Below, piece by piece: positions 32,753-42,009 of a stretch of DNA of 51,760 nt. The DNA is from Cellvibrionaceae bacterium (GTDB lineage Bacteria; Pseudomonadota; Gammaproteobacteria; Pseudomonadales; Cellvibrionaceae). The position numbers were made by a program, and so were the translations under genes. How positions within the stretch are numbered: position 1 is the stretch's first letter; each line of letters opens with the position of its first letter. The notes under the pieces are model-generated. The model made no database searches and was not told the origin of the DNA. It saw only the letters and a program-made list of their open reading frames with translations. The stretch lies in NCBI GenBank assembly GCA_021151525.1, contig JAGKXD010000016.1, positions 1 to 51,760 on the forward strand. The letters are read 5' to 3'.

Positions 32753-33493
32753 TTAAGCAATTTGCCCCGTAGTGCGCACGCGCTTGCCGCCTTTAATAAT
32801 TTCTTTAGGGGCAGCTTTTGCTTGGGTGCGCTTTTTAAGTTGTGCATCAATAAGGTTTTTTCCTGCCATTAAAAAACCTACCACAATAAATGCGCCGGGT
32901 GGTAAAAGTGCGAGTATAAAACCGGGGTAATCATTACCTAAAACATTAAGCTTCCAGTTGAGTGCGATATCGCCGAATAACAATTGCATGTTATTAAAGA
33001 TCGCGCCTGTGCCTAGCACTTCACGTATGGCGCCAACGCAAACCAATACTAGCGTAAAGCCCAAACCCATCATAAAGCCATCAAGTGCAGCAGGTAATAT
33101 TTTATTCTTGCTTGCAAAGGCTTCTGCGCGACCAAGAACTGCACAGTTGGTGACAATCAACGGAATGAAAATACCTAAAATTTGGTAGAGCTCGTAGGTG
33201 TAGGCTTTCATTAACAATTCAATGCAACTTACTAGCGATGCAATAATCATTACGAAAGCGGGCAGGCGAATGGTATCGCTGATTTGGTTGCGAATTAGTG
33301 ACACCACTGTGTTGGATGCAGTGAGCACCATCAAGGTTGCCAAACCCAAACCCAACGCATTGACAACTGACGCACTTACCGCTAGCAGCGGACATAATCC
33401 CAATACTTGCACAAGGGCAGGGTTGTTTTTCCACAGGCCTTTTTCGACTATGTCTTGATAGCTTGTTTTGTTGTTAATGTTTTCTTCACTCAT
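32753..33493 (-). CDS. rsxE: RNF/Rsx electron transport complex subunit E
   Basis: A 246-residue membrane subunit of the ion-motive ferredoxin:NAD oxidoreductase (RNF), called Rsx where it helps reset SoxR. It shows NPALVQVLGLCPLLAVSASV with the conserved Cys and IPLIVTNCAVLGRAEAFASK, a twin of the motifs in RsxA with which it forms a pseudo-symmetric pair. There are six membrane segments, and the C terminus is basic. Its ATG overlaps the rsxG TGA. It is the last rsx gene here; the nth gene that often follows is not present. Confidence 0.95.
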   Translation of the reverse strand: MSEENINNKTSYQDIVEKGLWKNNPALVQVLGLCPLLAVSASVVNALGLGLATLMVLTASNTVVSLIRNQISDTIRLPAFVMIIASLVSCIELLMKAYTYELYQILGIFIPLIVTNCAVLGRAEAFASKNKILPAALDGFMMGLGFTLVLVCVGAIREVLGTGAIFNNMQLLFGDIALNWKLNVLGNDYPGFILALLPPGAFIVVGFLMAGKNLIDAQLKKRTQAKAAPKEIIKGGKRVRTTGQIA

Positions 33494-34155
33494 GGTTTTG
33501 CTCCGGATGCCGGGCTGACTTTATTAAACAGCTCGTCGCGATGTGCATCAACATATTCCAAGACTTTACGAACTTGATTCACCACGGCACGCGGTGTAAT
33601 AGTCGCACCGGCAAATTGGTCAAAATCGCCGCCATCTTTTTTTACTTTCCATTGCGTAAATGTTGGGTTCTGTAAAGACTTCCCATTAAAGCCTAAAATC
33701 CATTGGGATTTTTTTAATTCAATTTTATCTCCCAAGCCGGGCGTTTCGTGATGATCCAATATGCGTATGCCGGCGATAGTGCCATCTGCATTAATTCCCA
33801 CAATCATGCGAATGTCGCCACTGTAGCCATCAGGCGCTACGGCTGGAATTATTACCGCAATTGTATCGTCTGTGTGGCGAGCAACATGAATTTCTCCGCC
33901 ACTTTTTAAACCTAGGCCAGTCCATGCGTCTTCTGGAATGTTTATGGTTTCGCTCAAAATGTCATTGTCATGGCGAGTGCGCGGTACAATTTCAAATAAG
34001 GCTTTTTGTTGCGCTTCGCGCTCCGCTTTGGCAATTCGCTCTTTAGTGAATTCTGCAGTTAATGCGAGCAGTGCAGTGGTTGCCAATGCAAATGTGCCAA
34101 GCAATAGGCTGTTTTTGGTAATGGATTTTTCCATTTTTTCAGTGTTATTGGGCAT
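33490..34155 (-). CDS. rsxG: RNF/Rsx electron transport complex subunit G
   Basis: A 221-residue subunit with one N-terminal membrane helix (NSLLLGTFALATTALLALTA) and a periplasmic FMN-binding domain. The flavinylation motif DQFAGATIT places the covalently bound FMN on Thr185, attached in known systems by ApbE; no apbE gene lies in the window. LDHHETPGLGDKIE is another family landmark. It sits two bases after rsxD and overlaps rsxE by four bases. Confidence 0.95.
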   Translation of the reverse strand: MPNNTEKMEKSITKNSLLLGTFALATTALLALTAEFTKERIAKAEREAQQKALFEIVPRTRHDNDILSETINIPEDAWTGLGLKSGGEIHVARHTDDTIAVIIPAVAPDGYSGDIRMIVGINADGTIAGIRILDHHETPGLGDKIELKKSQWILGFNGKSLQNPTFTQWKVKKDGGDFDQFAGATITPRAVVNQVRKVLEYVDAHRDELFNKVSPASGAKP

Positions 34156-34157
34156 GA

Positions 34158-35222
34158 CTATTTCTCTGCCTTTTCCTTTGCAATCACAATACGTGCTTTG
34201 TTGTGACCGTAAGTGCGCGGAGTTGTGTAGTAATCAATAAAAGGCGCAGCGAAATTTAAAAACAAAACGGCAAAGGCAACGCCATCGGGGTAACCCTTGC
34301 CCCAAACACGAATAACGTAAATTAAAACACCAATCGCCGCGCCATAAATAATACGGCCTTTTTTGCTAACCGCGGAGGTAACTGGGTCGGTCACAATAAA
34401 AAAGGCGCCGAGCATAGTTGCGCCAGATAGCAAGTGATAAAGCGGCGAGCCGCCGCTATTGGAGCTACCGTTGTCATAAAAAATTGCTGCCATTAATGCT
34501 AATGCAAGAAGCATGGAAATGGGGGCGTGCCACGTGAATATTTTCTTATAGAGCAAAAATAATCCGCCGATCAAAAAAGCGATATTTACCCATTCCCAAC
34601 CAACACTGGCAAAGTGAGCATTTTTAAAAAGCGGTTCTTTTTTATAGATTTCTTCTAATGCGAGTGAGGAGTTCTGTTTCATTAAATCCAATACAGTTGC
34701 AGATGCATAACCGTCAATTTGCTGACCGAAAAAAATCTTATTCACGGTTTCAGTAATGCTGGGTATGTGCGAGCTATCCAGAACCGCAGGTGTTGCCCAT
34801 TGCGTCATAGGAATAGGGAAGGACACCAGCAAAATAACATAAGCAACCATAGCGGGATTAAACGGATTTAACCCCATGCCACCATAAAGTTGCTTTGCTA
34901 ATACAATCGCACAAAAACTACCGACAACAATTAACCACCAAGGGCAATAAGGCGGCAAAGAAATAGCCAATAAAAATGCGGTGACTAATGCGCTGTAGTC
35001 GCGCAAATAAAATCCAATAGAGCGATTGCGCAGCTTTAAGATAGCCGCTTCAAATCCCAAACAACTAATGCTGGCGATAATGACATTAAAAAATACACCA
35101 ACCCCAAAAAAATAAGCCAAGGTAAAAATGCCAGGCATAAGCGCATAAATAACCAGTCGCATAATTTGGCTTGTGCTTAAAGGCCCATGGGTATGGGGCG
35201 ATGTGATGTTTAGTAAAGCCAT
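34158..35222 (-). CDS. rsxD: RNF/Rsx electron transport complex subunit D
   Basis: A 354-residue membrane subunit of the NqrB/RnfD family. It shows the quinone/ion pathway signature GGMGLNPFNPAMVAYVILL, the covalent FMN site DGYASATVLD (Thr176), and LSGATMLGAFFIVTDPVTSA near the C terminus. There are about nine to ten membrane segments. A 200-base gap carrying two palindromic repeat arms separates it from rsxC, whereas the other rsx junctions are tight. Confidence 0.95.
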   Translation of the reverse strand: MALLNITSPHTHGPLSTSQIMRLVIYALMPGIFTLAYFFGVGVFFNVIIASISCLGFEAAILKLRNRSIGFYLRDYSALVTAFLLAISLPPYCPWWLIVVGSFCAIVLAKQLYGGMGLNPFNPAMVAYVILLVSFPIPMTQWATPAVLDSSHIPSITETVNKIFFGQQIDGYASATVLDLMKQNSSLALEEIYKKEPLFKNAHFASVGWEWVNIAFLIGGLFLLYKKIFTWHAPISMLLALALMAAIFYDNGSSNSGGSPLYHLLSGATMLGAFFIVTDPVTSAVSKKGRIIYGAAIGVLIYVIRVWGKGYPDGVAFAVLFLNFAAPFIDYYTTPRTYGHNKARIVIAKEKAEK

Positions 35223-35261
35223 TCGTTTGTTTCGCTTTCTTAATGTTTAACCAAGTTCTCA

Positions 35262-35292
35262 AAGCTGGATCCCCGCTTGCGCGAGGATGACG
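35262..35292. repeat. palindromic intergenic repeat, single right-type arm (C)
   Basis: AGCTGGATCCCCGCTTGCGC runs on into GAGGATGACG. It matches the right arm of copy A (5413-5442) and lies in the rsxC-rsxD gap. Confidence 0.75.
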
Positions 35293-35385
35293 ATTCCCGT
35301 TTGAATGATTCCTATGTGGTCTAATTACGTATGTTGATTTTTCAATTCACCCTTGATTTATAGAGGGGGCAATTCTTTTTGGGGA

Positions 35386-35417
35386 GTCGTCATCCTCGCG
35401 CAGCGGGGATCCAGCTC
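35386..35417. repeat. palindromic intergenic repeat, single left-type arm (D)
   Basis: GTCGTCATCCTCGCGCAGCG runs on into GGGATCCAGCTC. It is the complement of arm C, about 95 bases away, and lies just before the rsxC stop. Confidence 0.75.
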
Positions 35418-35423
35418 TTAGCT

Positions 35424-37754
35424 TTATAACCCCTTCAACTTATCTTCAATATTAATTACAGCCTTTCTAAACGCCCCAACATTCACATCATTCTCTGCTT
35501 CAGCTTTTTCCAAGCGTTCTTTTGCTTTTTGCAGTCGCGCTTCCATTGTTTTGATTTGGTCTGCGCGCTTTTCTTCTTCGGTCATATTGGCTAAAGCGCT
35601 TGCTCGAGCTTTAGCTTTGGCGAGTGCTTGTTCGGCTGCAGATTGTTCTGCTGGGTTGGGCTGTGTGGATGGGCGATTTTCCAGTTCAGTCAATTCAGAT
35701 TGTACATCGGCAATTTTTTCTCGCATCTTTTCGACGCCTAATTGCAGAGCATTTGCAGTAGGGCTTCCGTCTGCTTTCGCTTGTTCCGCTTTTTCTTGCG
35801 CCTTGCTTAGTCGTGCTTGAAGCGATTCAAGGTTGGAGCGCAGCTTTTCCTCTGGTGACAAATTAATTTTTGCTTGGGCGCGTGCCATGGCGGCAGCAAC
35901 AGGATCTTCTATCTGCTTGTTGTTTTCTGTCGCGAGAAATTCAGCCAGTTTCTTTTCTGCTTCCGCTAAATTTAATTCTGTTTGTTTGATGCGCGATTGC
36001 TGGCGAACCAGTTGTTCTTCAGTAATTGGGAAATCCGGATTCTTGGGTTCAAGCGGCGCGCGGGCGCCTTCCAAAATATTTTTAGCTGAGCGGACAATCC
36101 GCTCTAGTCGTGCGCGTTGCTCGTCAAAGCTGAGTTGAACACTTTCTGCTTTTGCGACTGCTGTTGCTACGGCTACCATTTGTGGTGCGTTCGCTAAAAT
36201 AGACTCGTCCGTTCCTGGTGGTTGATTAGTCGCATCAGCCTTTAAGGCTGCCAATTTTTGTTTGGCTTCATCAGCCGCTTTTTTGCGTGCTACGCGTTTG
36301 GCTTCTTTTTCCGCTTCTTCTTTTTCAATGCGCGATTGCCTAAATTCAAAGCGTTGGCGCGAGCGATCTGCTTTTTCTTTATCAGCAACTTGGTGACGAA
36401 TATTACCTTTTGCGGCGCGGTAATATTGTACTAGTGGAATTTTACTCGGGCATACATAAGAGCAGGCACCGCATTCAATGCAATCGAAAAGATTATGCGC
36501 TTGCAGGCGATCTGTATCTTCTGCCTGTGCGTACCAAAATAATTGTTGTGGTAGCAAACTTGCAGGACAAGCTTCCGAACATAAACCACAACGTATACAG
36601 GCTTGTGCCGGCGGTGGGGTAGGTGCTTCTTTTTTACTTGGTGCAAGAATACAGTTAGTGGTTTTAATCACGGGTACACGTAAGTCGTGAATGGTAAAAC
36701 CCATCATGGAGCCGCCCATGATGACGCGCGATGCTTTTACGGGATCAAAGCCATGTTGCTGCAAAATATAATCAAAAGGCGTACCGATTAATACTTCGAT
36801 ATTGCGCTGTGTTTGCAATGATTCGCCAACTACTGTTGTAACGCGGGAAATTAGCGCTTCGCCGAACCGAACAGCTCGCCACGCAGCTAGGGTTGTACCT
36901 ACATTAATGCAGCTTGCACCTATATCGGCAGAGTGATGCCCGTGGGGAATTTCGCGGCCAGTAATAATTTGAATTAATTGTTTTGCACCACCCGACGGAT
37001 ATTTTGTGGGGATGCTAATAATTTCTATGGGCGCTGCTTGTGCAGGCTTTTGTTCTGAATAATTCTGCAATGCACGTTGTAAAGCAGCTATAGCTTTAGG
37101 CTTGTTGTTTTCAACGGCAATCACTAATCGAGCTGGATTGTGGAGGATATGACTCAACAAAAATGTTCCAGCGATAATTTCATTTGCATGCGTTTGCATC
37201 AGCATATCATCGGCAGTGATATAAGGTTCACACTCAGCGCCGTTGATAATTAATGTATCCACCTTCTGTGTAGACTTGATGCCCAGTTTAATTGCAGTGG
37301 GAAAACCAGCACCACCTAAGCCAGTGATGCCTGCGGCGTGAATTTTATCGATTAGCGTTTGGGAATTTTGCGTTAAGAATTCATCGCAAGTTTCTGTGGT
37401 GACATACTCATGCTTGCCGTCGGTGGTAATAGTAATGCATTCACCACTCATACCTGATGGATGCGGTACTACATAGTTTCCTATAACGCTCACAATGCCT
37501 GAGCTGGACGCGTGTACATTCGCACTAAAGGTTCCATCGGCAGCAGCAATTAACTGGCCCGCTAAGACTCTTTCTCCAATTTGCACCAGCGCTTTCGCAG
37601 GTGCACCAATATGCTGGCTCAAAGGAATAATTAATTGCGGTGGGATTGGCAATGTTGCCAAGGGTAATTGTGTGGACTGAATTTTATTTTCCGGCGGATG
37701 AATGCCACCAGGAATTTCCCACACTTTAATAAAATTGTTTGTACTAGTATTCAT
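35424..37754 (-). CDS. rsxC: RNF/Rsx electron transport complex subunit C
   Basis: A 776-residue peripheral subunit thought to accept or donate electrons at NAD(H). It has an N-terminal barrel-like domain (PLSQHIGAPAKALVQIGERV), the FMN/NAD-binding region (GITGLGGAGFPTAIKLGI; INGAECEPYITADD), a SLBB-like stretch, and two 4Fe-4S motifs, CIRCGLCSEACP at about 384-395 and CIECGACSYVCP at about 423-434. From about residue 460 to the end is a long Ala/Glu/Lys-rich coiled coil, as in other gammaproteobacterial RnfC proteins. Its ATG overlaps the rsxB stop (TAATG). Confidence 0.95.
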   Translation of the reverse strand: MNTSTNNFIKVWEIPGGIHPPENKIQSTQLPLATLPIPPQLIIPLSQHIGAPAKALVQIGERVLAGQLIAAADGTFSANVHASSSGIVSVIGNYVVPHPSGMSGECITITTDGKHEYVTTETCDEFLTQNSQTLIDKIHAAGITGLGGAGFPTAIKLGIKSTQKVDTLIINGAECEPYITADDMLMQTHANEIIAGTFLLSHILHNPARLVIAVENNKPKAIAALQRALQNYSEQKPAQAAPIEIISIPTKYPSGGAKQLIQIITGREIPHGHHSADIGASCINVGTTLAAWRAVRFGEALISRVTTVVGESLQTQRNIEVLIGTPFDYILQQHGFDPVKASRVIMGGSMMGFTIHDLRVPVIKTTNCILAPSKKEAPTPPPAQACIRCGLCSEACPASLLPQQLFWYAQAEDTDRLQAHNLFDCIECGACSYVCPSKIPLVQYYRAAKGNIRHQVADKEKADRSRQRFEFRQSRIEKEEAEKEAKRVARKKAADEAKQKLAALKADATNQPPGTDESILANAPQMVAVATAVAKAESVQLSFDEQRARLERIVRSAKNILEGARAPLEPKNPDFPITEEQLVRQQSRIKQTELNLAEAEKKLAEFLATENNKQIEDPVAAAMARAQAKINLSPEEKLRSNLESLQARLSKAQEKAEQAKADGSPTANALQLGVEKMREKIADVQSELTELENRPSTQPNPAEQSAAEQALAKAKARASALANMTEEEKRADQIKTMEARLQKAKERLEKAEAENDVNVGAFRKAVINIEDKLKGL

Positions 37755-38380
37755 TAGGCTGCTTTTTCTCCATCTTTTTTATGGAGTTGCATACTATCGC
37801 TCGCAATTAATTGCAGTGGTTGGAACTGGGGTAATTCCCAAGTCCAATTTTTTAAATCTCCTTCAATCGGAATCATATCAATGCAGTCAACGGGGCAGGG
37901 TTCTACACATAAATCGCAACCAGTGCATTCATCTGCAATTACGGTGTGCATTTGTTTTGCTGCGCCGAGGATAGCATCGACCGGGCAGGCTTGAATGCAT
38001 TTGGTGCAACCAATACATTCATCTTCGCGAATAAAAGCAACTGTTTTTACTGCGGATTCAACGCCGTGTTCTGCGTCTAATGGCGGTGCTTCAATATCTA
38101 ACAAATCAGCAAGTGCCTTAATAGTGCTTTGGCCACCGGGCGGACATTTGTTAATTGCATCGCCATCCACAATCGCTTGAGCATAAGGACGGCAACCGGG
38201 ATAACCACATTGGCCGCATTGTGTTTGCGGCAAAATATTATCGATTTGCTCGACTATGGGATTGCCTTCCACCTTGTAGCGAACGGCAGCGAATCCCAAT
38301 ATCGCACCAAAAGCACACGACAGGCTAACGAGTGCAATTACTGCTGAGGCAATTTGATTTTGGAAAATGAGTTCGAGCAT
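37754..38380 (-). CDS. rsxB: RNF/Rsx electron transport complex subunit B (ferredoxin-like)
   Basis: A 208-residue iron-sulfur subunit. It has an N-terminal membrane anchor (about 10-33) and an Fe-S domain with CGQCGYPGC (C55, C58, C63) plus C79. Two ferredoxin 4Fe-4S motifs follow: CIGCTKCIQACP (C122-C132) and CTGCDLCVEPCP (C152-C162). It passes electrons between ferredoxin-side partners and the membrane subunits. It ends in one-base overlap with rsxC and starts 17 bases after rsxA. Confidence 0.95.
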   Translation of the reverse strand: MLELIFQNQIASAVIALVSLSCAFGAILGFAAVRYKVEGNPIVEQIDNILPQTQCGQCGYPGCRPYAQAIVDGDAINKCPPGGQSTIKALADLLDIEAPPLDAEHGVESAVKTVAFIREDECIGCTKCIQACPVDAILGAAKQMHTVIADECTGCDLCVEPCPVDCIDMIPIEGDLKNWTWELPQFQPLQLIASDSMQLHKKDGEKAA

Positions 38381-38397
38381 ATAAATATGGTTTGTCT

Positions 38398-38985
38398 TTA
38401 GTGCGTTGCTAAACCAGTAAAGCCCATAAACGCCAATGACATTAAACCGGCAGTAATCATTCCAATGGCTGCGCCTTTAAATGGTTGGGGTACATCTGCT
38501 GCGGCTAAACGTTCGCGCATGGCTGCAAATAAAATTAATACAATGGAGAAACCAACAGCGCCGCCAAAACCGTAAAGAGTCGATTCAAAAAAGTTGTGCG
38601 CCTTTTGCGTGTTTAATAAAGCTACGCCAAGTACTGCACAATTCACAGTAATGAGTGGTAGGAAAACACCGAGCACGCGATATAACAGAGGGCTGGTTTT
38701 TTCCATAAACATTTTTACGAATTGCACAACGGCAGCAATAACGAGAATAAACGCGATAGTTCGCAAATACTCCAAACCCAGTGGCGATAAAATCCAATGA
38801 TCAACGAGATAAGTACATACGGAAGCGAGCGTCATTACAAAGGTGGTTGCGCCGCCCATGCCGATTGCAGATTCAATTTTGTTGGAAACGCCCATAAACG
38901 GACACAATCCTAAAAACTGCACGAGCACAAAGTTATTCACAAAAATTGTGCCGAGTAAAATTAGGAAAAATTCGTTGATGGACAT
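38398..38985 (-). CDS. rsxA: RNF/Rsx electron transport complex subunit A
   Basis: A 195-residue membrane subunit with six predicted helices. Conserved cysteine motifs are VQFLGLCPFMGVSNKIESAI and LITVNCAVLGVALLN, which bind an Fe-S centre at the interface with RsxE in characterised complexes. It is the first gene of the rsxABCDGE operon, with AAAGAG before the ATG. The promoter should lie in the 185-base gap to metG, which also carries an inverted repeat pair. Confidence 0.95.
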   Translation of the reverse strand: MSINEFFLILLGTIFVNNFVLVQFLGLCPFMGVSNKIESAIGMGGATTFVMTLASVCTYLVDHWILSPLGLEYLRTIAFILVIAAVVQFVKMFMEKTSPLLYRVLGVFLPLITVNCAVLGVALLNTQKAHNFFESTLYGFGGAVGFSIVLILFAAMRERLAAADVPQPFKGAAIGMITAGLMSLAFMGFTGLATH

Positions 38986-39015
38986 TGTGCAAGCTCTTTA
39001 CGAAGTCGATTTTTT

Positions 39016-39156
39016 GTAGGTTGGGGTAAGCAAAGCGCACCCCAACACGACCATCTCATCAATAGCACTGATAAATTGACATGTGCCACTTGAGCATAGA
39101 TTTATGTATGCGGAAAAATTGTTTGTTGGGGTGCGCTTCGCTTACCGCCAACCTAC
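39016..39156. repeat. inverted repeat pair between metG and rsxA
   Basis: Left arm 39016-39046 begins GTAGGTTGGGGTAAGCAAAG; right arm 39125-39156 ends CGCTTACCGCCAACCTAC. The arms are about 31 bp and nearly complementary across a 78-base spacer. They resemble the GTTGGGxTxCGCTxxGCTxACCCAACCTAC elements known from many bacteria. Confidence 0.8.
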
Positions 39157-39170
39157 GATCTCCCAAATAT

Positions 39171-41225
39171 TTACATTACACGCTGACCAGGTTTTGCACC
39201 TGCGTTTGGCTCCAGCAAATAAATTTCTTTATCGCCAGGGCCTGCGGCCAATACCATACCTTCGCTCATGCCGAATTTCATTTTGCGTGGTTTAAGGTTG
39301 GCGACAACAACAGTGAGTTTGCCTACTAAATCTTTTGGATCGTAAGCGCTCTTGATGCCAGAGAAAACGTTGCGCGTTTCTCCACCCAAGTCCAATGTTA
39401 AACGCAATAATTTGTCTGAACCTTCGACGTGCTCGGCGTTGGCAATTAATGCGATGCGTAAATCTACCTTGGCGAAATCATTAAATTCAATTTCAGCGGC
39501 GATTGGGTCATCTACTAATGGGCCAGTTGCTTTGGGTTTCGCTGCGGCTTCCAATGCTGCTTTGGTAGCTTCGAGCATTGCATCAACTTTTTCTTTTTCC
39601 ACGCGAGTCAACAGCGGTTTAAATTCATTGATGCTTGAATTGCCACGGAAACTTACCGGTGCAGTCCAGCTTAATGTTTCGCCGAGGAATGCTTCAGCAT
39701 CGGCAGCCAGTGTTGGCACAACGGGTTTCAAGTAAGTGAGAATTGCGCGGAACATATTTACACCGAGCGAACACACGGCTTGGGTTTGTGCTTCTGCGCC
39801 AGCTTGTTTAGCGAGTTTCCATGGTTCGGCAGTGGCGATATATTCGTTTGCCAAATCTGCCAGCGCCATTACTTCACGCAAAGCTTTGCTGTATTCGCGT
39901 GCTTCATAATAAGCAGCGATAACTTCACCTGCATCAACAAATTTGTGCCACAAGTCAGCATCAGCAATTTCGCTGCTCAAGGTGCCGCCAGCGTTGTTAA
40001 TAAATTTCGCGGTGCGGCTGGCGATGTTTACAACTTTACCGACCAAGTCGCTATTTACGCGCTGGATAAAATCTTCCAAGTTCAAATCGATATCATCAAC
40101 AGCACCGGTGAGTTTTGCGGCAAAGTAATAGCGCAAATATTCTGGATTTAAATGATCCAAATAAGTTTGTGCGTTAATAAATGTGCCGCGCGATTTACTC
40201 ATCTTGGTTCCGTTCACTGTCACAAAACCGTGAACACAAATTTTTGTCGGCGTGCGCAGTTTGGCGGAGTCCAACATGGCTGGCCAAAAAAGCGCGTGGA
40301 AGTTGACTATATCTTTGCCAATAAAATGATAAACCTCGGCAGTGGAATCTTGCTTCCAATAATCCATCCAATCTATGCCGTGTTTGTCCGCGTAATTTTT
40401 CAGGCTTGCGATGTAACCTATAGGTGCATCCAACCATACATAGAAAAATTTACTGGGCTGGCCGGGAATTTCAAAACCGAAGTAGGGTGCATCACGGGAT
40501 ATATCCCATTCTTGCAAACCACCTTCCAACCACTCAGCCATCTTGTTGGCAACTTCATCTTGCAAATGGCCAGCGCGAGTCCATGTTTTCAGGAAATCGC
40601 TGAAGGCTGGCAAGGTAAAGAAGAAGTGTTCGGAATCTTTGGCGATAGGTGTTGCGCCTGAGATGGTGGATTTAGCATCCAACAAATCCATAGGCGAATA
40701 GGTTGCGCCGCATTTTTCACAGTTATCGCCGTATTGATCTTCGCTCTTACATTTGGGGCAAGTGCCTTTAATGTAGCGATCAGCCAGAAACAATTGTTTT
40801 TCAGGGTCGAAGGCTTGTGAAATCTTGCGGCTAGCAATATGACCGTTTGCCAACAGACGCTCGTAAATCATGTACGACAGTTCGCGGTTTTCGTCTGAAT
40901 GGGTGCTGTGGAAGTTGGCGAAGTTGATCTTAAAGCCCGCCGATACTGCCTCGTGGTCGCGCTTGATATTGGCGATGTGTTCTTCGGCGGTAATGCCTTT
41001 CTCTTCTGCCTTGAGCATGATGGCGGTGCCGTGGGCATCGTCCGCACAGAAATACAGGCAATCGTTGCCGCGCAGGTTTTGGAATCTTACCCAAATGTCG
41101 GTTTGGATTTGCTCAAGCATGTGGCCGAGGTGCAAATCGCTGTTGGCGTAAGGCAGTGCGCTGGTAACAAGTATTTTTCTGGTTGCTGGCTGGGAAGATT
41201 GAGTCATAGTTACGCTTTGGGTCAT
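39171..41225 (-). CDS. metG: methionyl-tRNA synthetase
   Basis: A 684-residue class I synthetase charging tRNA-Met. The HIGH-type motif is SALPYANSDLHLGHMLE, the zinc knuckle CPKCKSEDQYGDNCEKCG, and the KMSKS loop GTKMSKSRGTF. The C-terminal EMAP/Trbp111-like tRNA-binding domain (about 580-684; FAKVDLRIALIANAEHVEGS, LKPRKMKFGMSEGMVLAAGP) also mediates dimerisation. The start is ambiguous between ATG 41225 and ATG 41207; neither has a good ribosome site. In pseudomonads metG lies beside apbC; here nearly 10 kb of other genes intervene. Confidence 0.97.
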   Translation of the reverse strand: MTQSVTMTQSSQPATRKILVTSALPYANSDLHLGHMLEQIQTDIWVRFQNLRGNDCLYFCADDAHGTAIMLKAEEKGITAEEHIANIKRDHEAVSAGFKINFANFHSTHSDENRELSYMIYERLLANGHIASRKISQAFDPEKQLFLADRYIKGTCPKCKSEDQYGDNCEKCGATYSPMDLLDAKSTISGATPIAKDSEHFFFTLPAFSDFLKTWTRAGHLQDEVANKMAEWLEGGLQEWDISRDAPYFGFEIPGQPSKFFYVWLDAPIGYIASLKNYADKHGIDWMDYWKQDSTAEVYHFIGKDIVNFHALFWPAMLDSAKLRTPTKICVHGFVTVNGTKMSKSRGTFINAQTYLDHLNPEYLRYYFAAKLTGAVDDIDLNLEDFIQRVNSDLVGKVVNIASRTAKFINNAGGTLSSEIADADLWHKFVDAGEVIAAYYEAREYSKALREVMALADLANEYIATAEPWKLAKQAGAEAQTQAVCSLGVNMFRAILTYLKPVVPTLAADAEAFLGETLSWTAPVSFRGNSSINEFKPLLTRVEKEKVDAMLEATKAALEAAAKPKATGPLVDDPIAAEIEFNDFAKVDLRIALIANAEHVEGSDKLLRLTLDLGGETRNVFSGIKSAYDPKDLVGKLTVVVANLKPRKMKFGMSEGMVLAAGPGDKEIYLLEPNAGAKPGQRVM

Positions 41226-41414
41226 GGATAGGTTTAGGTGGCTGATTCAAAGTCTAAGGCCGCTGCTATCTATTTGAGCTGCCTCACAAAAGTTGCGCAC
41301 TATACCATTTTTCGCACTCAGTTTCAGGCGAATATTGCATCGGACTTGTGACTGTGGCTATAGTGCGGTGGCTTTAAATAACAATTTTTCTCCTCTCAAA
41401 TAAAGGTGGCTGCT

Positions 41415-41759
41415 ATGACGGATCCGGTAGAAACAAATCAAGTCTCACAAGACTCTAAAAACCTAGCCTTATTATTGTGGATTGGAACCTTGTTCTTTGG
41501 TTTTATTCCCGGGTTGGTGATGTATCTGGTTAAAAAGGACGACCCTTACATTATCGATCAAAGCAAAGAAGCGCTGAATTGGTCTATTACGGCCATTATT
41601 GGCTATGTTGCGGGTACAGTTTTGGCGGTGATTCTTATTGGGTTTTTGGTGATAGCAGCGGTGGGAATTCTCCATTTGGTCTTTTGCATTATGGGTGTTA
41701 TAGCGGCATCCAGCGGTCAAACTTACCGCGCTCCTTTCGCTATACGTTTGATCAAGTAA
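41415..41759 (+). CDS. DUF4870 family small membrane protein
   Basis: A 114-residue membrane protein with three hydrophobic segments: ALLLWIGTLFFGFIPGLVMY, the ITAIIGYVAGTVLAVILIGF region and AAVGILHLVFCIMGVIAASS. The order KDDPYIIDQSKEALNWSITA between the first two is the DUF4870 signature. AAAGGTGG sits just before ATG 41415; a GTG three codons earlier is less likely. Function unknown. It is divergent from metG and ends at its own terminator. Confidence 0.88.
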   Translation: MTDPVETNQVSQDSKNLALLLWIGTLFFGFIPGLVMYLVKKDDPYIIDQSKEALNWSITAIIGYVAGTVLAVILIGFLVIAAVGILHLVFCIMGVIAASSGQTYRAPFAIRLIK

Positions 41760-41771
41760 CTCGTTATACAT

Positions 41772-41803
41772 AAAAGAGCACTTTTTGTGCTCTTTTATTT
41801 TTT
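41772..41803 (+). terminator. intrinsic terminator after the DUF4870 gene
   Basis: Stem AAAAGAGCAC / GTGCTCTTTT with a five-T loop, followed by ATTTTTT. Confidence 0.92.
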
Positions 41804-42009
41804 GGGTGCACCAAGTTTTTTCCCCATCTTTTCTTAAAAATCCCCTTCCGATCTCCCTTTGCCTCAAAAAGGCGCTCTATTGGCGTCCATTTGATTGCTT
41901 GCACCTAAGGTGTGCATTTAGCGTCATAAATCCCCTTTAAAATCGCTGTTTTCTTGGCACGCATTTCGCTCCAATGAAACTACCGATAATAAATCTGTAA
42001 GGGTGTGTG

